Shown: positions 53,075 to 63,310, counted from the first letter of the stretch. The stretch is 64,000 nt of DNA from CAIWHR01 sp963811685 (GCA_963811685.1 CAWESK010000005.1:124001-188000), one strand, 5' to 3'. A program made the numbers and translations. The notes: generated by a model not told the origin, from the sequence alone.

Positions 53075-53911
53075 ATGTTCGCCACCGCCGTCATCGTCTT
53101 CCGCGAAATCCTCGAGGCTGCGCTCATCGTTGGCATTCTCGCCGCCGCCACGCGCGACGTTCCGGGGCGCAACCGCTGGCTCGGCGCCGGCATCCTCGCC
53201 GGACTCTCCGGCGCCGGCATCGTCGCGCTTTGCACCGGCCGCATCGCCGAGCTGGCGAGCGGCATGGGCCAGGAGATCTTCAACGCGACGATCCTCGGGC
53301 TCGCGGTCGTCATGCTGGCGTGGCACAACCTCTGGATGTCGTCGCATGGCGCGGCGCTCGCGAAGGATGCGCGCAGCGTCGGCAACGCCATCCGCGATGG
53401 ACGGCGCGCACGCTCGGTCCTGCTGATCGTCGTCGGGCTGGCGGTGCTGCGGGAGGGCTCCGAGACGGTGCTGTTCCTCTACGGGATCGCCGCGTCGGAG
53501 GGCGGAGGCTCGCTGCCGATGCTCGCCGGCGGGCTGGCCGGCATCGCCGGCGGCGTTGCAGTCGGCTGGCTGCTCTACGCGGGATTGCTGCGGATACCGC
53601 TGCGCTGGTTCTTCACCGCCACCGGCATCCTCGTGCTGTTCCTGGCCGCCGGCATGGCGTCGCAGGCGGCGCGCTTCCTGATCCAGGCCGACGTTCTGCC
53701 GAGCCTCGCGACGCCGTTGTGGGACACCTCCGGGTGGCTGCCGCAGACGTCGGTCGCGGGCTCGCTGCTGCACAGCCTGATCGGCTACGAAGCCCAGCCC
53801 TCGGGGATGCAGATCGTCTTTTACGTGCTGGTGCTCGTCGTCATAGCGACCGGCATGAAATGGCTCAACAAGGGGAGCGCGAGCGCGGCCCGCAGCGGGA
53901 CCGCAGCTTGA
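53075..53911 (+). CDS. FTR1-family high-affinity iron permease (EfeU-like)
   Basis: 278 residues with about seven membrane segments. Both iron-binding R-E-x2-E motifs are present: REILE in the first segment (about residue 10) and REGSE in the fourth (about 125). It begins 15 bp after the cupredoxin gene and overlaps the next gene by 4 nt, so the three are one operon. Confidence 0.95.
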   Translation: MFATAVIVFREILEAALIVGILAAATRDVPGRNRWLGAGILAGLSGAGIVALCTGRIAELASGMGQEIFNATILGLAVVMLAWHNLWMSSHGAALAKDARSVGNAIRDGRRARSVLLIVVGLAVLREGSETVLFLYGIAASEGGGSLPMLAGGLAGIAGGVAVGWLLYAGLLRIPLRWFFTATGILVLFLAAGMASQAARFLIQADVLPSLATPLWDTSGWLPQTSVAGSLLHSLIGYEAQPSGMQIVFYVLVLVVIATGMKWLNKGSASAARSGTAA

Positions 53912-54636
53912 ATCCCGCGCGGTGGTCGATGGTCGCGCTCGTGCTGGCGGCCGGGACCGCGAGCGCCGATCCGAACGACTATGTGTTCGTGCCCGCGGTC
54001 GAGTATGGCGAGCGCGAGCTCGACTTCAAGTACGGCGTCGCCGGCAAGAAGAGCGAGCCCACGGCGCAGGCGGCGAGTCTCGGCTTCGGCTACGGCCTCA
54101 AGGAATGGTGGTTCACCGAGTTCTACGTCAAGGGCGCGCGCGAAGGCTCGCGCTCGACGTTCGACGCGATCGAATTCGAGAACAAGTTCCTGCTGACGGA
54201 GACCGGCAAGTACCCCGTCGACATCGGCTTCATCGCCGAATTCGAGCTTCCGCACGACCGCAGCGAAGGCAATGAATTCCGCTTCGGTCCGCTGTTCCAG
54301 ACCGAATACGATCGCCTGCAGCTCAACTTCAACCCGCTGCTCACGAACATCACGCGCGCCGTCGAGGAAAACGGAACCTTCTTCGGCTACCAGTGGCAGG
54401 TCAAGTACCGCTGGCAGCAGGCGCTCGAATTCGGCGCGCAGGGGTTCGGCGAAATGGGCAAGTGGAACCACTTTGCGCCCACCAGCGAGCAGAGCCATCG
54501 GCTGGGCCCGGCGGTCTTCGGCAAGATCGGGCTCGGCGGCCGCGAAGCCATCGTCTGGAACGCGGGCCTTCTTTTCGGCGTGACGCAGGCCTCCCCCGAC
54601 TGGAACTTCCGGCTGCAGGCCGAATACGAGTTCTAG
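53908..54636 (+). CDS. exported beta-strand-rich protein of the iron operon
   Basis: 242 residues starting at a TTG (53908) within the FTR1 stop; an ATG at 53929 would remove the charged start of the signal peptide (NPARWSMVALVLAAGTASA). The mature part has alternating aromatic strands (EWWFTEFYVKGA, FFGYQWQVKYRWQQ, WNFRLQAEYEF) and ends in Phe, as outer-membrane barrels do. The position suggests an outer-membrane role in iron or metal entry. No specific family was named. Confidence 0.72.
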   Translation: MNPARWSMVALVLAAGTASADPNDYVFVPAVEYGERELDFKYGVAGKKSEPTAQAASLGFGYGLKEWWFTEFYVKGAREGSRSTFDAIEFENKFLLTETGKYPVDIGFIAEFELPHDRSEGNEFRFGPLFQTEYDRLQLNFNPLLTNITRAVEENGTFFGYQWQVKYRWQQALEFGAQGFGEMGKWNHFAPTSEQSHRLGPAVFGKIGLGGREAIVWNAGLLFGVTQASPDWNFRLQAEYEF

Positions 54637-54644
54637 GCGGTTCT

Positions 54645-55940
54645 TTAGGCGGTCCCCGCCCGCGCGCGCGCCAGCGGCGGATTGGTCGCGAAGTAGCGCC
54701 GGATGCCGTCGCGCATCGACAGCGCGAGTTGCATCTGGTGCCGGTCGCTGCGCAGCTTCAATTCCTCGTCCGGATTCGAGATGAACGCCGTCTCGACCAG
54801 GATCGACGGGATGTCAGGCGCCTTCAGCACCGCGAACCCGGCCTGCTCGACCATCGGCTTGTGCAGCGCATTGATGGTGCCGATGCCTTCCAGCACCTGA
54901 CGGCCCACCTTCAGGCTGTCGCTGATCTGCGCGGTCTGCGAAAGGTCGATCAGCGTGCGGGCGAGCACCGGATCGCGCCCGTCGAGATTGACGCCGCCGA
55001 TCAGGTCCGCCGCGTTCTCCTTCTGCGCGAGCCATTTCGCCGCGGCGCTGGTCGCGCCGCTTTGCGAAAGCGCGAACACCGACGATCCGCGCGCGCTGCG
55101 CTCGCGGAATGCATCCGCATGAATCGATACGAAGAGATCCGCCTGCACCGCCTGCGCCTTTTTCACCCGCGTGGCGAGCGGGACGTAATAGTCGTCGTCG
55201 CGCGTCATCACGGCTCGCATGCCGGGCTCGGCGTCGAGCAGCGTCTTCAGCTTGCGCGCGATGGCGAGCGCGACGTTCTTCTCGTGGGTGCCGCGCTGCC
55301 CAATCGCACCCGGATCCTCACCGCCGTGGCCAGGATCGAGAGCGACGATGATCTTCCGGCGATCGGTCCGCTTGGCTTCCGGTCGCGATTCGCGAGGGGT
55401 AACCGTCGGCGCGCCCGGCGGCTTCGCTGCGACATCGGCAGCGCGCTTTTCGTCGAGCAACGCCATCAATGGATCCACCGGGGTCAGCGGATAGAGATCG
55501 AGTACCACGCGATGCCCGAAGGTGGCGACGGGAGGGAGCGCAAAGAGCTGCGGCCGCGTCTCCGCTTTGAGATCGAAAACAATGCGCACGACGCCGCTCG
55601 CCGGATTTTCGATCCGGATCCCCGCGATGTACGGATCCGAGGCGTGCAGCCGAAACGGCAACTGGTCGAGCTCGGGCGCGTCGTCGGAAACCTCGAGCTC
55701 GAGCACCACGCGGGGCGGATTGGTGAGCGTACGCAGCTGGTGCGGAATTCGCGCCGGTCCTTCGATGATGACCCGCGTGTATTCCTGCGCCGGCCACAGT
55801 CGCGCGGATGCGACGCGCGCAGCAGCAGCCCAGGCCAACGGAACGATGAGTTGCGCCGCAGGCAAGAGCAGCCAACGGCACGCGCGTCGTCGCTCGATCG
55901 AAAACCGGATCACGGCACGGCGAGGATCGCGTTGCGGCAT
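54645..55940 (-). CDS. amiC: N-acetylmuramoyl-L-alanine amidase (AmiC type)
   Basis: Periplasmic zinc amidase that splits septal peptidoglycan. 431 residues: a signal/Tat-like start (RRRACRWLLLPAAQLIVPLA), an N-terminal AMIN domain (YTRVIIEGPARIPHQL and onward), a linker, and the Amidase_3 domain with zinc ligands in DPGHGGEDPGA (about 200), THEKNVAL and SIHADAF. The start overlaps tsaE by 31 nt. Confidence 0.95.
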   Translation of the reverse strand: MPQRDPRRAVIRFSIERRRACRWLLLPAAQLIVPLAWAAAARVASARLWPAQEYTRVIIEGPARIPHQLRTLTNPPRVVLELEVSDDAPELDQLPFRLHASDPYIAGIRIENPASGVVRIVFDLKAETRPQLFALPPVATFGHRVVLDLYPLTPVDPLMALLDEKRAADVAAKPPGAPTVTPRESRPEAKRTDRRKIIVALDPGHGGEDPGAIGQRGTHEKNVALAIARKLKTLLDAEPGMRAVMTRDDDYYVPLATRVKKAQAVQADLFVSIHADAFRERSARGSSVFALSQSGATSAAAKWLAQKENAADLIGGVNLDGRDPVLARTLIDLSQTAQISDSLKVGRQVLEGIGTINALHKPMVEQAGFAVLKAPDIPSILVETAFISNPDEELKLRSDRHQMQLALSMRDGIRRYFATNPPLARARAGTA

Positions 55941-56389
55941 CGTTCACCCGCCTTCGTGCGCGCGCGCACGGTGAGATCGCGTCCGCCGATTCGCGAATCC
56001 GCGGGATGCGCGAGCGTGATCGCAAGGTCCGGCGGCGGCAGCGAGGCCCCGGCGCGCTCGGGCCATTCGATCACGCAGACGCTGTCGTCGCGGAAGCAGT
56101 CGGCGAGCCCCGCCGTGTCCCATTCGCTTGGATCGGCGAACCGATAAAAATCAAAGTGATAAAAGTATAAGCTCGAAAACGGATAATGTTCAACCAGCGT
56201 GTACGTCGGGCTCTTGACCGATCCTTGCCACCCCAATTTGCGCAGACACCCGCGCACGAGCGTCGTCTTGCCGGCGCCGAGATCGCCGGACAGCGTGACG
56301 ACCATGCCGGGATGCAACTGCAACGCGAGCCGCGCACCGGCCGCTTCGGTAGCTGCGGCGTCGGCGAGATGAAGAGAGGCGAATGACAT
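55910..56389 (-). CDS. tsaE: tRNA threonylcarbamoyladenosine biosynthesis ATPase TsaE
   Basis: P-loop ATPase of the t6A tRNA modification complex. 159 residues with Walker A GDLGAGKTTLVRG (about residues 35-47), then SPTYTLVEHY and a Walker-B-like HFDFYRF. The upstream pairing with amiC is common in proteobacteria. Confidence 0.96.
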   Translation of the reverse strand: MSFASLHLADAAATEAAGARLALQLHPGMVVTLSGDLGAGKTTLVRGCLRKLGWQGSVKSPTYTLVEHYPFSSLYFYHFDFYRFADPSEWDTAGLADCFRDDSVCVIEWPERAGASLPPPDLAITLAHPADSRIGGRDLTVRARTKAGERCRNAILAVP

Positions 56390-56444
56390 GGAGGTTGGCG
56401 TCGCGAGACGGCGTCAATGATGGCGCTGGTGTACGCTTCCGCGA

Positions 56445-57542
56445 ATGAATTCGGCAACAGCAAGCGCGCGCGACCCGCGCCTGCAACGCGACTGGAGCGG
56501 GCTCGCGAACAGGATCCGCGATTGGGGCCGTGCGCTCGGCTTCGACGAAATCGGCATCGCGGGCACCGACTTGTCGGCCGACGAATCGCGCCTCGTCGCG
56601 TGGCTCGCCGCCGGCCGGCACGGCACGATGGATTATATGGCACGTCACGGCGTGCGCCGCGCGCGTCCCGCGGACCTCGTGCCCGGGACGCAGACGGTCA
56701 TCACGGCACGGTTGAACTACCTGCCGCCTTCCGCGCGACCGAGCGAGGAGGTGCTTGCCGATCCGGGCAAGGGATTCATCGCGCGCTATGCGCTCGGCCG
56801 CGACTACCACAAGGTGTTGCGGGCGAAGCTCCAGCGGCTCGCGACGCGCATACGCGAGGAGACCGGCGAATTCGGCTATCGCGTGTTCACCGACAGCGCG
56901 CCGGTGCTCGAAGTGGCGCTGGCCGCGAACTCCGGATTGGGCTGGCGCGGCAAGCACACGCTGCTACTGACCCGCGAGGCGGGCTCGTGGTTCTTCTTAG
57001 GCGAGATCTATACCGACCTGCCGCTGACCGCAACGCCTCGGCAGTCGGCGCATTGCGGCACGTGCACCGCATGCATCGACGTCTGTCCGACGCAGGCGAT
57101 CGTCGCCGCGTACGAGCTCGATGCGCGCCGCTGCATCTCGTACCTCACGATCGAGCACGCCGGCAGCATTCCCGAGGAACTGCGCCCGCTGATCGGCAAT
57201 CGGATCTACGGCTGCGACGACTGCCAGCTCGTCTGTCCCTGGAACCGGTATGCGAGCGTTGCGAAGGAAGCCGGATTCGCCGTGCGCCATGGTCTGGACA
57301 ACGCCGATCTCGCTGCGCTTTTTGCGTGGACCGAGCACGAGTTCCTGGAGCGGACGGCAGGCAGCGCGATCCGCCGCATCGGCTACGAGCGCTGGTCGCG
57401 CAACATCGCGGTGGCGCTCGGCAACGCGCCGAGCGAGCCCGCGGTCCTCGCCGCGCTAACTTCGCGTGCCGGCGATCCGTCGCCGCTCGTCCGCGAGCAC
57501 GTCGCGTGGGCGCTGGCCCGACACCGCGGCATTGGCGTCTAG
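56445..57542 (+). CDS. queG: epoxyqueuosine reductase
   Basis: Cobalamin- and iron-sulfur-dependent last step of queuosine synthesis. 365 residues, with two [4Fe-4S] motifs, CGTCTACIDVCP (about residue 204) and CDDCQLVCPWN (about 262), and a C-terminal HEAT-like helix region. The conserved DSAPVLE block (about 153) is present. Divergent from tsaE; its stop overlaps the convergent thioredoxin gene by 4 nt. Confidence 0.96.
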   Translation: MNSATASARDPRLQRDWSGLANRIRDWGRALGFDEIGIAGTDLSADESRLVAWLAAGRHGTMDYMARHGVRRARPADLVPGTQTVITARLNYLPPSARPSEEVLADPGKGFIARYALGRDYHKVLRAKLQRLATRIREETGEFGYRVFTDSAPVLEVALAANSGLGWRGKHTLLLTREAGSWFFLGEIYTDLPLTATPRQSAHCGTCTACIDVCPTQAIVAAYELDARRCISYLTIEHAGSIPEELRPLIGNRIYGCDDCQLVCPWNRYASVAKEAGFAVRHGLDNADLAALFAWTEHEFLERTAGSAIRRIGYERWSRNIAVALGNAPSEPAVLAALTSRAGDPSPLVREHVAWALARHRGIGV

Positions 57543-58038
57543 CGCGGCGCCCACTTGACGAGGAACGCGCGCATCGCCGCGGGATCGTAATTCTTCGTCG
57601 TCTCGAGCTCTTCCGTATCCTGCGAGTGGAGCAGGCGCCCGTTGGCATCGAGCACGAAGAGATGCGGGTAACCCTTGATCGCGGGGTAGCGCTTGAGGAA
57701 CGCGTCGTTGTGGTTTTCCGCCGACCAGTTGACCTTGAGCCACACGTACTTCGTGTCGCGGTAGCGCTTGAGATCCGCGTTGGCGGTGAAGAACCGGTCC
57801 AGGATGTGGCACCACGAGCACCATTCGCCGCCGACGTCGATGATCACGTGGCGGCCCGCGGCGCGCGCGATGCGCAGCGCAACGTCCAGATCCTGCGCGG
57901 GGTCGCGCGCGGGATCGAATTCGAACGGCAGCGAAACCGGTTCCTCGGCAGCGAGGACGGGACGGGGACGGACAGGCAAACGGCCAGCAGAGAGCCCAGG
58001 AAACGGCGGCGGCGGAAGCGGCGCAAGGGACGCGGCAT
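57539..58038 (-). CDS. thioredoxin-fold protein; signal peptide in a shifted frame
   Basis: The mature domain reads AAEEPVSLPFEFDPARD, then the redox motif GGEWCSWCHILDRFF (W-C-x2-C with a following His), so it is a thioredoxin-like disulfide protein. In its own frame the only start is a TTG at 57979. A typical signal peptide, MPRPLRRFRRRRFLGSLLAV, lies just upstream in another frame from the ATG at 58038. The two join naturally if the GTCCC-rich stretch near 57958-57975 carries a small indel (for example a 5-bp duplication). Without that join the protein would be cytoplasmic. Confidence 0.72.
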
Positions 58039-58121
58039 GATCAGCTCGTTGCGGGGCTCACCCCGGAAATCCGGCGATTCTACGCCTCGGAGCGCGAAAA
58101 GCGGCGGACCGCCGACTCACG

Positions 58122-58322
58122 CTACCCCTCGATGATGAACGGGGCGGCTGCGAGCAGCGCGCCGATCCCGGCGAGCAGAAGCCAGCCGTCGACGAAATAG
58201 GTGTAGAAGCAGAGCGCGATGCCGGCGATGACGGGGACTATCCTCGCCTGCCGGCGACCATAAACGATGTAGGCAACGCCCAGCGCGCTGATGACGATGT
58301 TGAAGTACAGCGTCGCGGCCAC
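58122..58322 (-). CDS. small two-segment membrane protein after gspF
   Basis: 66 residues from a GTG at 58322, 12 bp after the gspF stop. The product starts AATLYFNIVISALGVAYIVYG and has the late segment YFVDGWLLLAGIGALLAAAPF. Short proteins of this look occur near envelope genes in many proteobacteria. No role is assigned. Confidence 0.68.
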   Translation of the reverse strand: MAATLYFNIVISALGVAYIVYGRRQARIVPVIAGIALCFYTYFVDGWLLLAGIGALLAAAPFIIEG

Positions 58323-58334
58323 CGCGGCATCCCG

Positions 58335-59538
58335 TCAGCGGATGAGCTGGTTCATCGACACGATCGGCAGCATGATCGCGAGCACCAGCACGAGCACGAT
58401 TGCGCCCATCGCGACGATCAGCGCCGGTTGCACGAGTGCCGCGAACCAGGTGATGCGCCGCTCGGATTCCTGCTCCAGCAGCGTCGCCGCGCGCTCCAGC
58501 ATCGGCGCGAGCTGCCCGCTGGCCTCGCCGTTGGCGACGAGATGGATCAGCACCGGCGGAAATACCTTCTGCTCCTTGAGCGCGCGGGCGAGCGACACGC
58601 CCTCGCGCACGAGGCGCGCCGATGCGTCGGCGGCGGCGCGCAACGGCAGCGACCACACGACGTCGCGCGGCGGCGTCGAGCGCGCGCAGCAGCGGTGCGC
58701 CGCTTGCCGTCAGAATGGCGAGCGTGCTCGCGAAGCGCGCCGTGTCGATCGCGGCAATCAGCCGGCCGGCGACGGGCATCCGCAAGAGCGAGGCGTGCCA
58801 GCGCGAGCGGAACGCGGCGCGGCGATTGGCGACCGCGAACGCGGCAACGGCCACGACGATGCCCGCGAGCCAATACCAGCCGGTCGCGCGGAAAAAGCCG
58901 CTCATCGCGATCAGCGCCTGCGTGAGCCACGGCAGCGTCTGCCGGCTCTGCTGGTAGACGGAGACGACCTGCGGCACGACGTAAGCCAGAAGAACCGCGA
59001 TGACCGCGAGCGCGATGGCAGTGACGAGCGCGGGGTAGATGAGGGCCATCGTGAATTTCTGCCGCAGGATCTCGCGCGCCTCCAGATAATCGGCCAGGCG
59101 CGCGAGCACGTCGGGAAGCCGGCCGGTCTCCGCACCGACGGCGACGAGTCCGCGATAGAGCTCGGAAAACGTCCGCGGCCAGCGCGCCAGCGCGCCGGCG
59201 AGCGGCTCGCCCGCGGCAACCTGGGTGCGCAGGCCGGTGAACACCTTCGCTGTCCTGGCGTCGTCCGCCTGCTCGGCGACGGCGGCGAGCGCCTGGTCGA
59301 GCGGCATCCCGGAACGCGTGAGTGTCGCGAACAGGCGCGTGACGAGCGAGAGCGACGCTGCGGGAAGATGCGTGCGCTCGACCCCTTCCGCGTCACCGTT
59401 GTTCGCGGCCGTGATCGCGGTCGGAAAGAGTCCCGCGCCACGCAGCTGCTCGCGCACCTGGCGTGCGGTCTCCGCATCGATGAGACCGCGGCGCGACTTG
59501 CCCGCCGCGTCGACCGCCTCGTATCGGAACGCGGTCAT
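58335..59538 (-). CDS. gspF: type II secretion inner-membrane platform protein GspF, frameshifted
   Basis: Inner-membrane platform of the general secretion pathway. The first ~286 residues (MTAFRYEAVDAAGKSRRGLI to APLLRALDAA) are normal GspF with two membrane segments. At about 58680 the frame breaks, and the remaining ~115 residues continue in the next frame (DVVWSLPLRAAADASARL, VREGVSLARALKEQK, LPIVSMNQLIR). One extra base in GCCGCCGCGCGAC explains it. Corrected length is about 400 residues. Confidence 0.88.
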
Positions 59539-59553
59539 CGGGCCTTGCAGCCG

Positions 59554-61062
59554 TCAGGTTTCGCGGGCGACGCGCACGAGCTCGGCGAGCGACGTCGTGC
59601 CGCCCGGGAGCCAGCGGGCGCCGTCGCGGCGCAGCGGCACCATCCCGCCGGCGAGCGCGGTGGCCCGCAGCGTGTGCTCCGGCGCACGGTCGTGGATCAG
59701 CCGCCTGATCGCGTCGTCGACGAGCAACAGCTCGTAGATGCCGGTGCGGCCGCGATAGCCCGTCCCATTGCATTGCGCGCAGCCCGTCGGCGTCGACAGC
59801 GGCGTCGCCGCGGCAACGCCGAGATCGGCGAGCAGCGCGGCCTCGCCCGCTGTCGGCGCCGCCGTTGCGCGGCACGCGGGACAAAGCGTGCGCACGAGCC
59901 GCTGCGCGAGCACGCCCAGCAGGCTCGATGCCAGCAGATACGGTTCCACGCCCATGTCGGCAAGGCGCGTCACCGCGCTCGCCGCGTCGTTCGTATGCAG
60001 CGTCGCCAGCACGAGATGGCCGGTCAGCGACGCCTGCACGGCAATTTGCGCGGTCTCGAGATCGCGGATCTCGCCGATCATGATGATGTCGGGATCCTGC
60101 CGGAGGATCGCGCGGAGCGCGCGCGCGAAATCGAGCTCGATTCGCGGATTCGCCTGCGTCTGCGCGACGCCGTCGAGCGCGTATTCGATCGGGTCCTCGA
60201 CGGTCATCATGTTGAGCGCGCCGCGCGGCAGCCGCGACAGCGCGGCGTAGAGCGTCGTCGTCTTGCCCGAGCCCGTGGGCCCCGTCACGAGCACGATGCC
60301 ATGCGGCTCGCGGATCAGCCGGTCGATCGCGGTCTGCGTGGAATCGCTCATGCCGAGCAGCGCGAGATCGAGCCGCGCCGAGTCCTTGTCGAGGAGGCGC
60401 AGCACGACGCGCTCGCCCGGGCCCGTCGGCAGCGTCGACACCCGGACGTCGACCTGCTTGTCGCCTAGCTTCAGCGCGATGCGCCCGTCCTGCGGCAATC
60501 GCTTTTCGGCGATGTCGAGGCTCGCCATGATCTTGAGGCGCGAGACGAGCGCCGCGTGCAGCGCGCGCGGCGGCTCGATCACGTCGTGCAGCACGCCGTC
60601 GACGCGAAAGCGCACGACCGAGCGCCCTTCGTAGGGCTCGAAATGGAGATCGGACGCACGCTCGCGCAACGCCTGCAGCAAAAGCGCATTGATCATCCGG
60701 ATCACCGGCGCCTGCGCGCCGCTGTCGAGGAGGTCCTCCGACGGCGGCAGGTCCTGCATCAGCCGCGCGAGATCGGTCTCGCGCGAAAGATCTTGCGACA
60801 GCTGCGCGACACCCGACGCCACGTTGTAGGCGCGGGCGAGCTCGGCGGCGAAGCGCTCGGCGTCGACCGGGCGCGTCGCGAGCGGGCGCTGCAGCACCCG
60901 CTTCAGCTCGGCGAGCCCCTCGATCGTCGCGTCGGGGCGCGTGAGGACGACGATCGCGCCGCCTTCGTCGCCCAGCGCGAGCACGCCCTGCGCTTTCGCG
61001 AACGCGTAGCTGATCCGCTGCGTGTAGGGCCCGGCCGGCGCGGTGACCACGCTATCGTGCAT
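59554..61062 (-). CDS. gspE: type II secretion ATPase GspE
   Basis: Cytoplasmic hexameric ATPase driving pseudopilus assembly. 502 residues, complete: Walker A GPTGSGKTTTLYAAL (about 259), Asp box MMTVEDPIEYAL, Walker B IMIGEIRDLETA, and a tetracysteine zinc motif CPAC / CAQC (about 400-440). The start is ATG at 61062 (MHDSVVTAPAGPYTQ). The frame is open 10 codons further but has no start codon. It lies between gspD and gspF. Confidence 0.96.
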   Translation of the reverse strand: MHDSVVTAPAGPYTQRISYAFAKAQGVLALGDEGGAIVVLTRPDATIEGLAELKRVLQRPLATRPVDAERFAAELARAYNVASGVAQLSQDLSRETDLARLMQDLPPSEDLLDSGAQAPVIRMINALLLQALRERASDLHFEPYEGRSVVRFRVDGVLHDVIEPPRALHAALVSRLKIMASLDIAEKRLPQDGRIALKLGDKQVDVRVSTLPTGPGERVVLRLLDKDSARLDLALLGMSDSTQTAIDRLIREPHGIVLVTGPTGSGKTTTLYAALSRLPRGALNMMTVEDPIEYALDGVAQTQANPRIELDFARALRAILRQDPDIIMIGEIRDLETAQIAVQASLTGHLVLATLHTNDAASAVTRLADMGVEPYLLASSLLGVLAQRLVRTLCPACRATAAPTAGEAALLADLGVAAATPLSTPTGCAQCNGTGYRGRTGIYELLLVDDAIRRLIHDRAPEHTLRATALAGGMVPLRRDGARWLPGGTTSLAELVRVARET

Positions 61063-61089
61063 GAGGTCGGGAAGCGCGACGCGCCGCCT

Positions 61090-63310
61090 TCAGGGTTTGG
61101 CGGGCGGCGTGGGCGGCGCCGGCGTCGGCGGGACTCGAGCAGGCCTCCACTCGCCGGCGGCGGCGGCGGCACCTCGGGCACCGATGCGGGCGTGCCCGGC
61201 ATCACGCCTTCCGGCGGGAGCTGCGGCTGCGTCGCGTCGCGCCAGAAGAGACGCTCCGGCGTCGTCCAGCGCTGCTGCTCGCCCTGCAGGTAGTCGTAGC
61301 GCTCGGAGGTGATCGTCCTGGCCGTCGGACGCGGTGCGCACGACGGTCGGCTTCAGGAACACGAGAAGGTTGGTCTTTATCCGGTGCCGCGCGTCGTAGC
61401 GGAAGAGCGCGCCCGCGATCGGGATCTGCCCCAGCAGCGGAACGCTGTCGGAGCCGTCGGTCAGCTGATCGTCGATGAGCCCGCCCAGCACGACGATCTG
61501 GCTGTCGTCGATCACCACCGACGACTCGAGCACGCGCTTCGATATCACCGGCCCGGCGCCGTTGGTGTTGATCGTGGGGTCGAGCCGCGAGACTTCCTGG
61601 TATACGACCAGGCGAACGGTGCCGCCTTCGGTGATCTGCGGCTTGACGCGCAGCATGAGCCCGATGTCCTTGCGCTCGAACGTCTGGAACGGCGTCACCG
61701 TCGTCGTGGAGCCGGTCGTCGCGTAGCTGCCGGTGAGGATCGGGATGTTCTGGCCGACGAGGATCCGCGCTTCCTCGTTGTCGAGCGTCAGCAGACGTCG
61801 GCGTCGACAGGATGTTCGCGTTGACCTGCGTCTCGAGTGCGCGCGCGAGAAACGCGAGGTTGGTGATCAAGCCGAGGCCGGGAATCGTGATCGTGCCCTT
61901 CGTCACGCCGAGCGCGAGGCCCTGGCCCACCGAGCCCGGATTGGCGGAGATGTCGATGATGTTGTTGCCGCTGCCGCGCGGCTGGAAGTTGGTGCCGCCG
62001 ATGACGCGAGTCTGCGTGGAATTGATGCCGCTCAGCGCCTGCCACTGGATGCCGAATTCGGCCGACTTGTCGGCCGACACCTCGCAGATCAGCGCCTCGA
62101 CGAACACCTGCGCGCGCCGCACGTCGAGCTTCTCGATGACCGCGCGCAGATTGTTGTAGACCGGTTCCGGCGCCATGATCACCAGCGCGTTGTTCGCGAC
62201 GTCGGCGGTGATCGTCGCGCCGCCGGCGGCGAACGTCGACGATGTCGACGACGTGAACGGCGCGGGGGCCACCGCCGGGGCAGCCGGTGGCGCGCCGGCC
62301 GCCGGCATGTTGCCGAGCAGCCCGGACGGGGCCTGGGGCGAAAGCCCGGTGCTGGCGGGCGCGCCGGATTCGGAGTTGCCGGTCAGCATCGAACGCAGCG
62401 TCTGCGCGACGCGCGCGGCATCGGCGTTGCGCAGATAGACGATGAACATGTTGCCGCCGGGGCGGCCCGGCGTGTCGAGCTGCTCGATCAGTTGCCGCAG
62501 CCGCGCGACGCGCCCCGGATTGTCCGCCCGGAGCAGGATCGCGTTCGAGCGCGGATCCGCGATCACCGTGACGCGCTGCTGCACATCGGCCGGCGTTCCG
62601 GGCGCGCCTGCAGCGAGGGTGTCGGCGACGAGCTTGTTGATGAGCGGCACGATGTCGATCGCCGACGCGTAGCGCAGCGGCACCAGCACCGGCTCGCCAC
62701 CCGGCGGCTGGTCGAGCGAGGCGACGATGCGGTCGAGCCGCTTCAGGTTGTCGGCGTAATCGGTGATCACCAGCGCGTTGCCGTTGGGATAGGCGGCGAT
62801 CGTGTTGTTGGGCGTGATCAACGGACGCAGCACATTGACGAGCTGCGCCGCCGATTCGTATTTGAGGACGATCACCTGCGTGACCAGCCGGTCGCCGCCC
62901 GCGCCGATCGGGCCGGTCGCGATCGCGCCGCCCTGTTGCTTCGCGTCGGCTTCGGGCACGATCTTGACCACGCCGTCGCCCTCGATGGCGGTGAACCCCT
63001 GCAGGCGCAGCGCCGAGAGCAGCGTCGGGTACACGAGGCTCCGCGGCACCGGGCGGGCGGAAATGATGTTGATCGTGCCCTTGACCTTCGGATCGACGAT
63101 GAAATTGCGCCCGGTGATCTCGGCGACCGCCTTGATGACGGCGTCAATATCGGCATTCACGAAATTGAGCGTCACGGGCTCGTCGGCCGCCCGCGCATGC
63201 GGCACCGGAAGTGCGAGCAGCAACACGATCGCAAAAAATGCCACGCAGGCCCAACCCGGCGGGCTCTCGCGCTTCGCGGCTTGGCGGCAACGGTGCAGTT
63301 TCGAAATCAA
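61090..63310 (-). CDS. gspD: type II secretion secretin GspD, frameshifted
   Basis: Outer-membrane secretin. A signal peptide (ACVAFFAIVLLLALPVPHARA) is followed by N0/N1-N3 domains (LNFVNADIDAVIKAVAEITG, FIVYLRNADAARVAQTLRSM) and the secretin core. At about 61795 an extra T breaks the frame; the core continues as LLTLDNEEARILVGQN and VTPFQTFERKDIGLMLRVK. At about 61310 an extra G breaks it again; the protein then reads ITSERYDYLQGEQQRW. The proline-rich end is ambiguous: a stop at 61090 needs a further frame change. The start is a TTG at 63310 and is uncertain. Confidence 0.87.
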
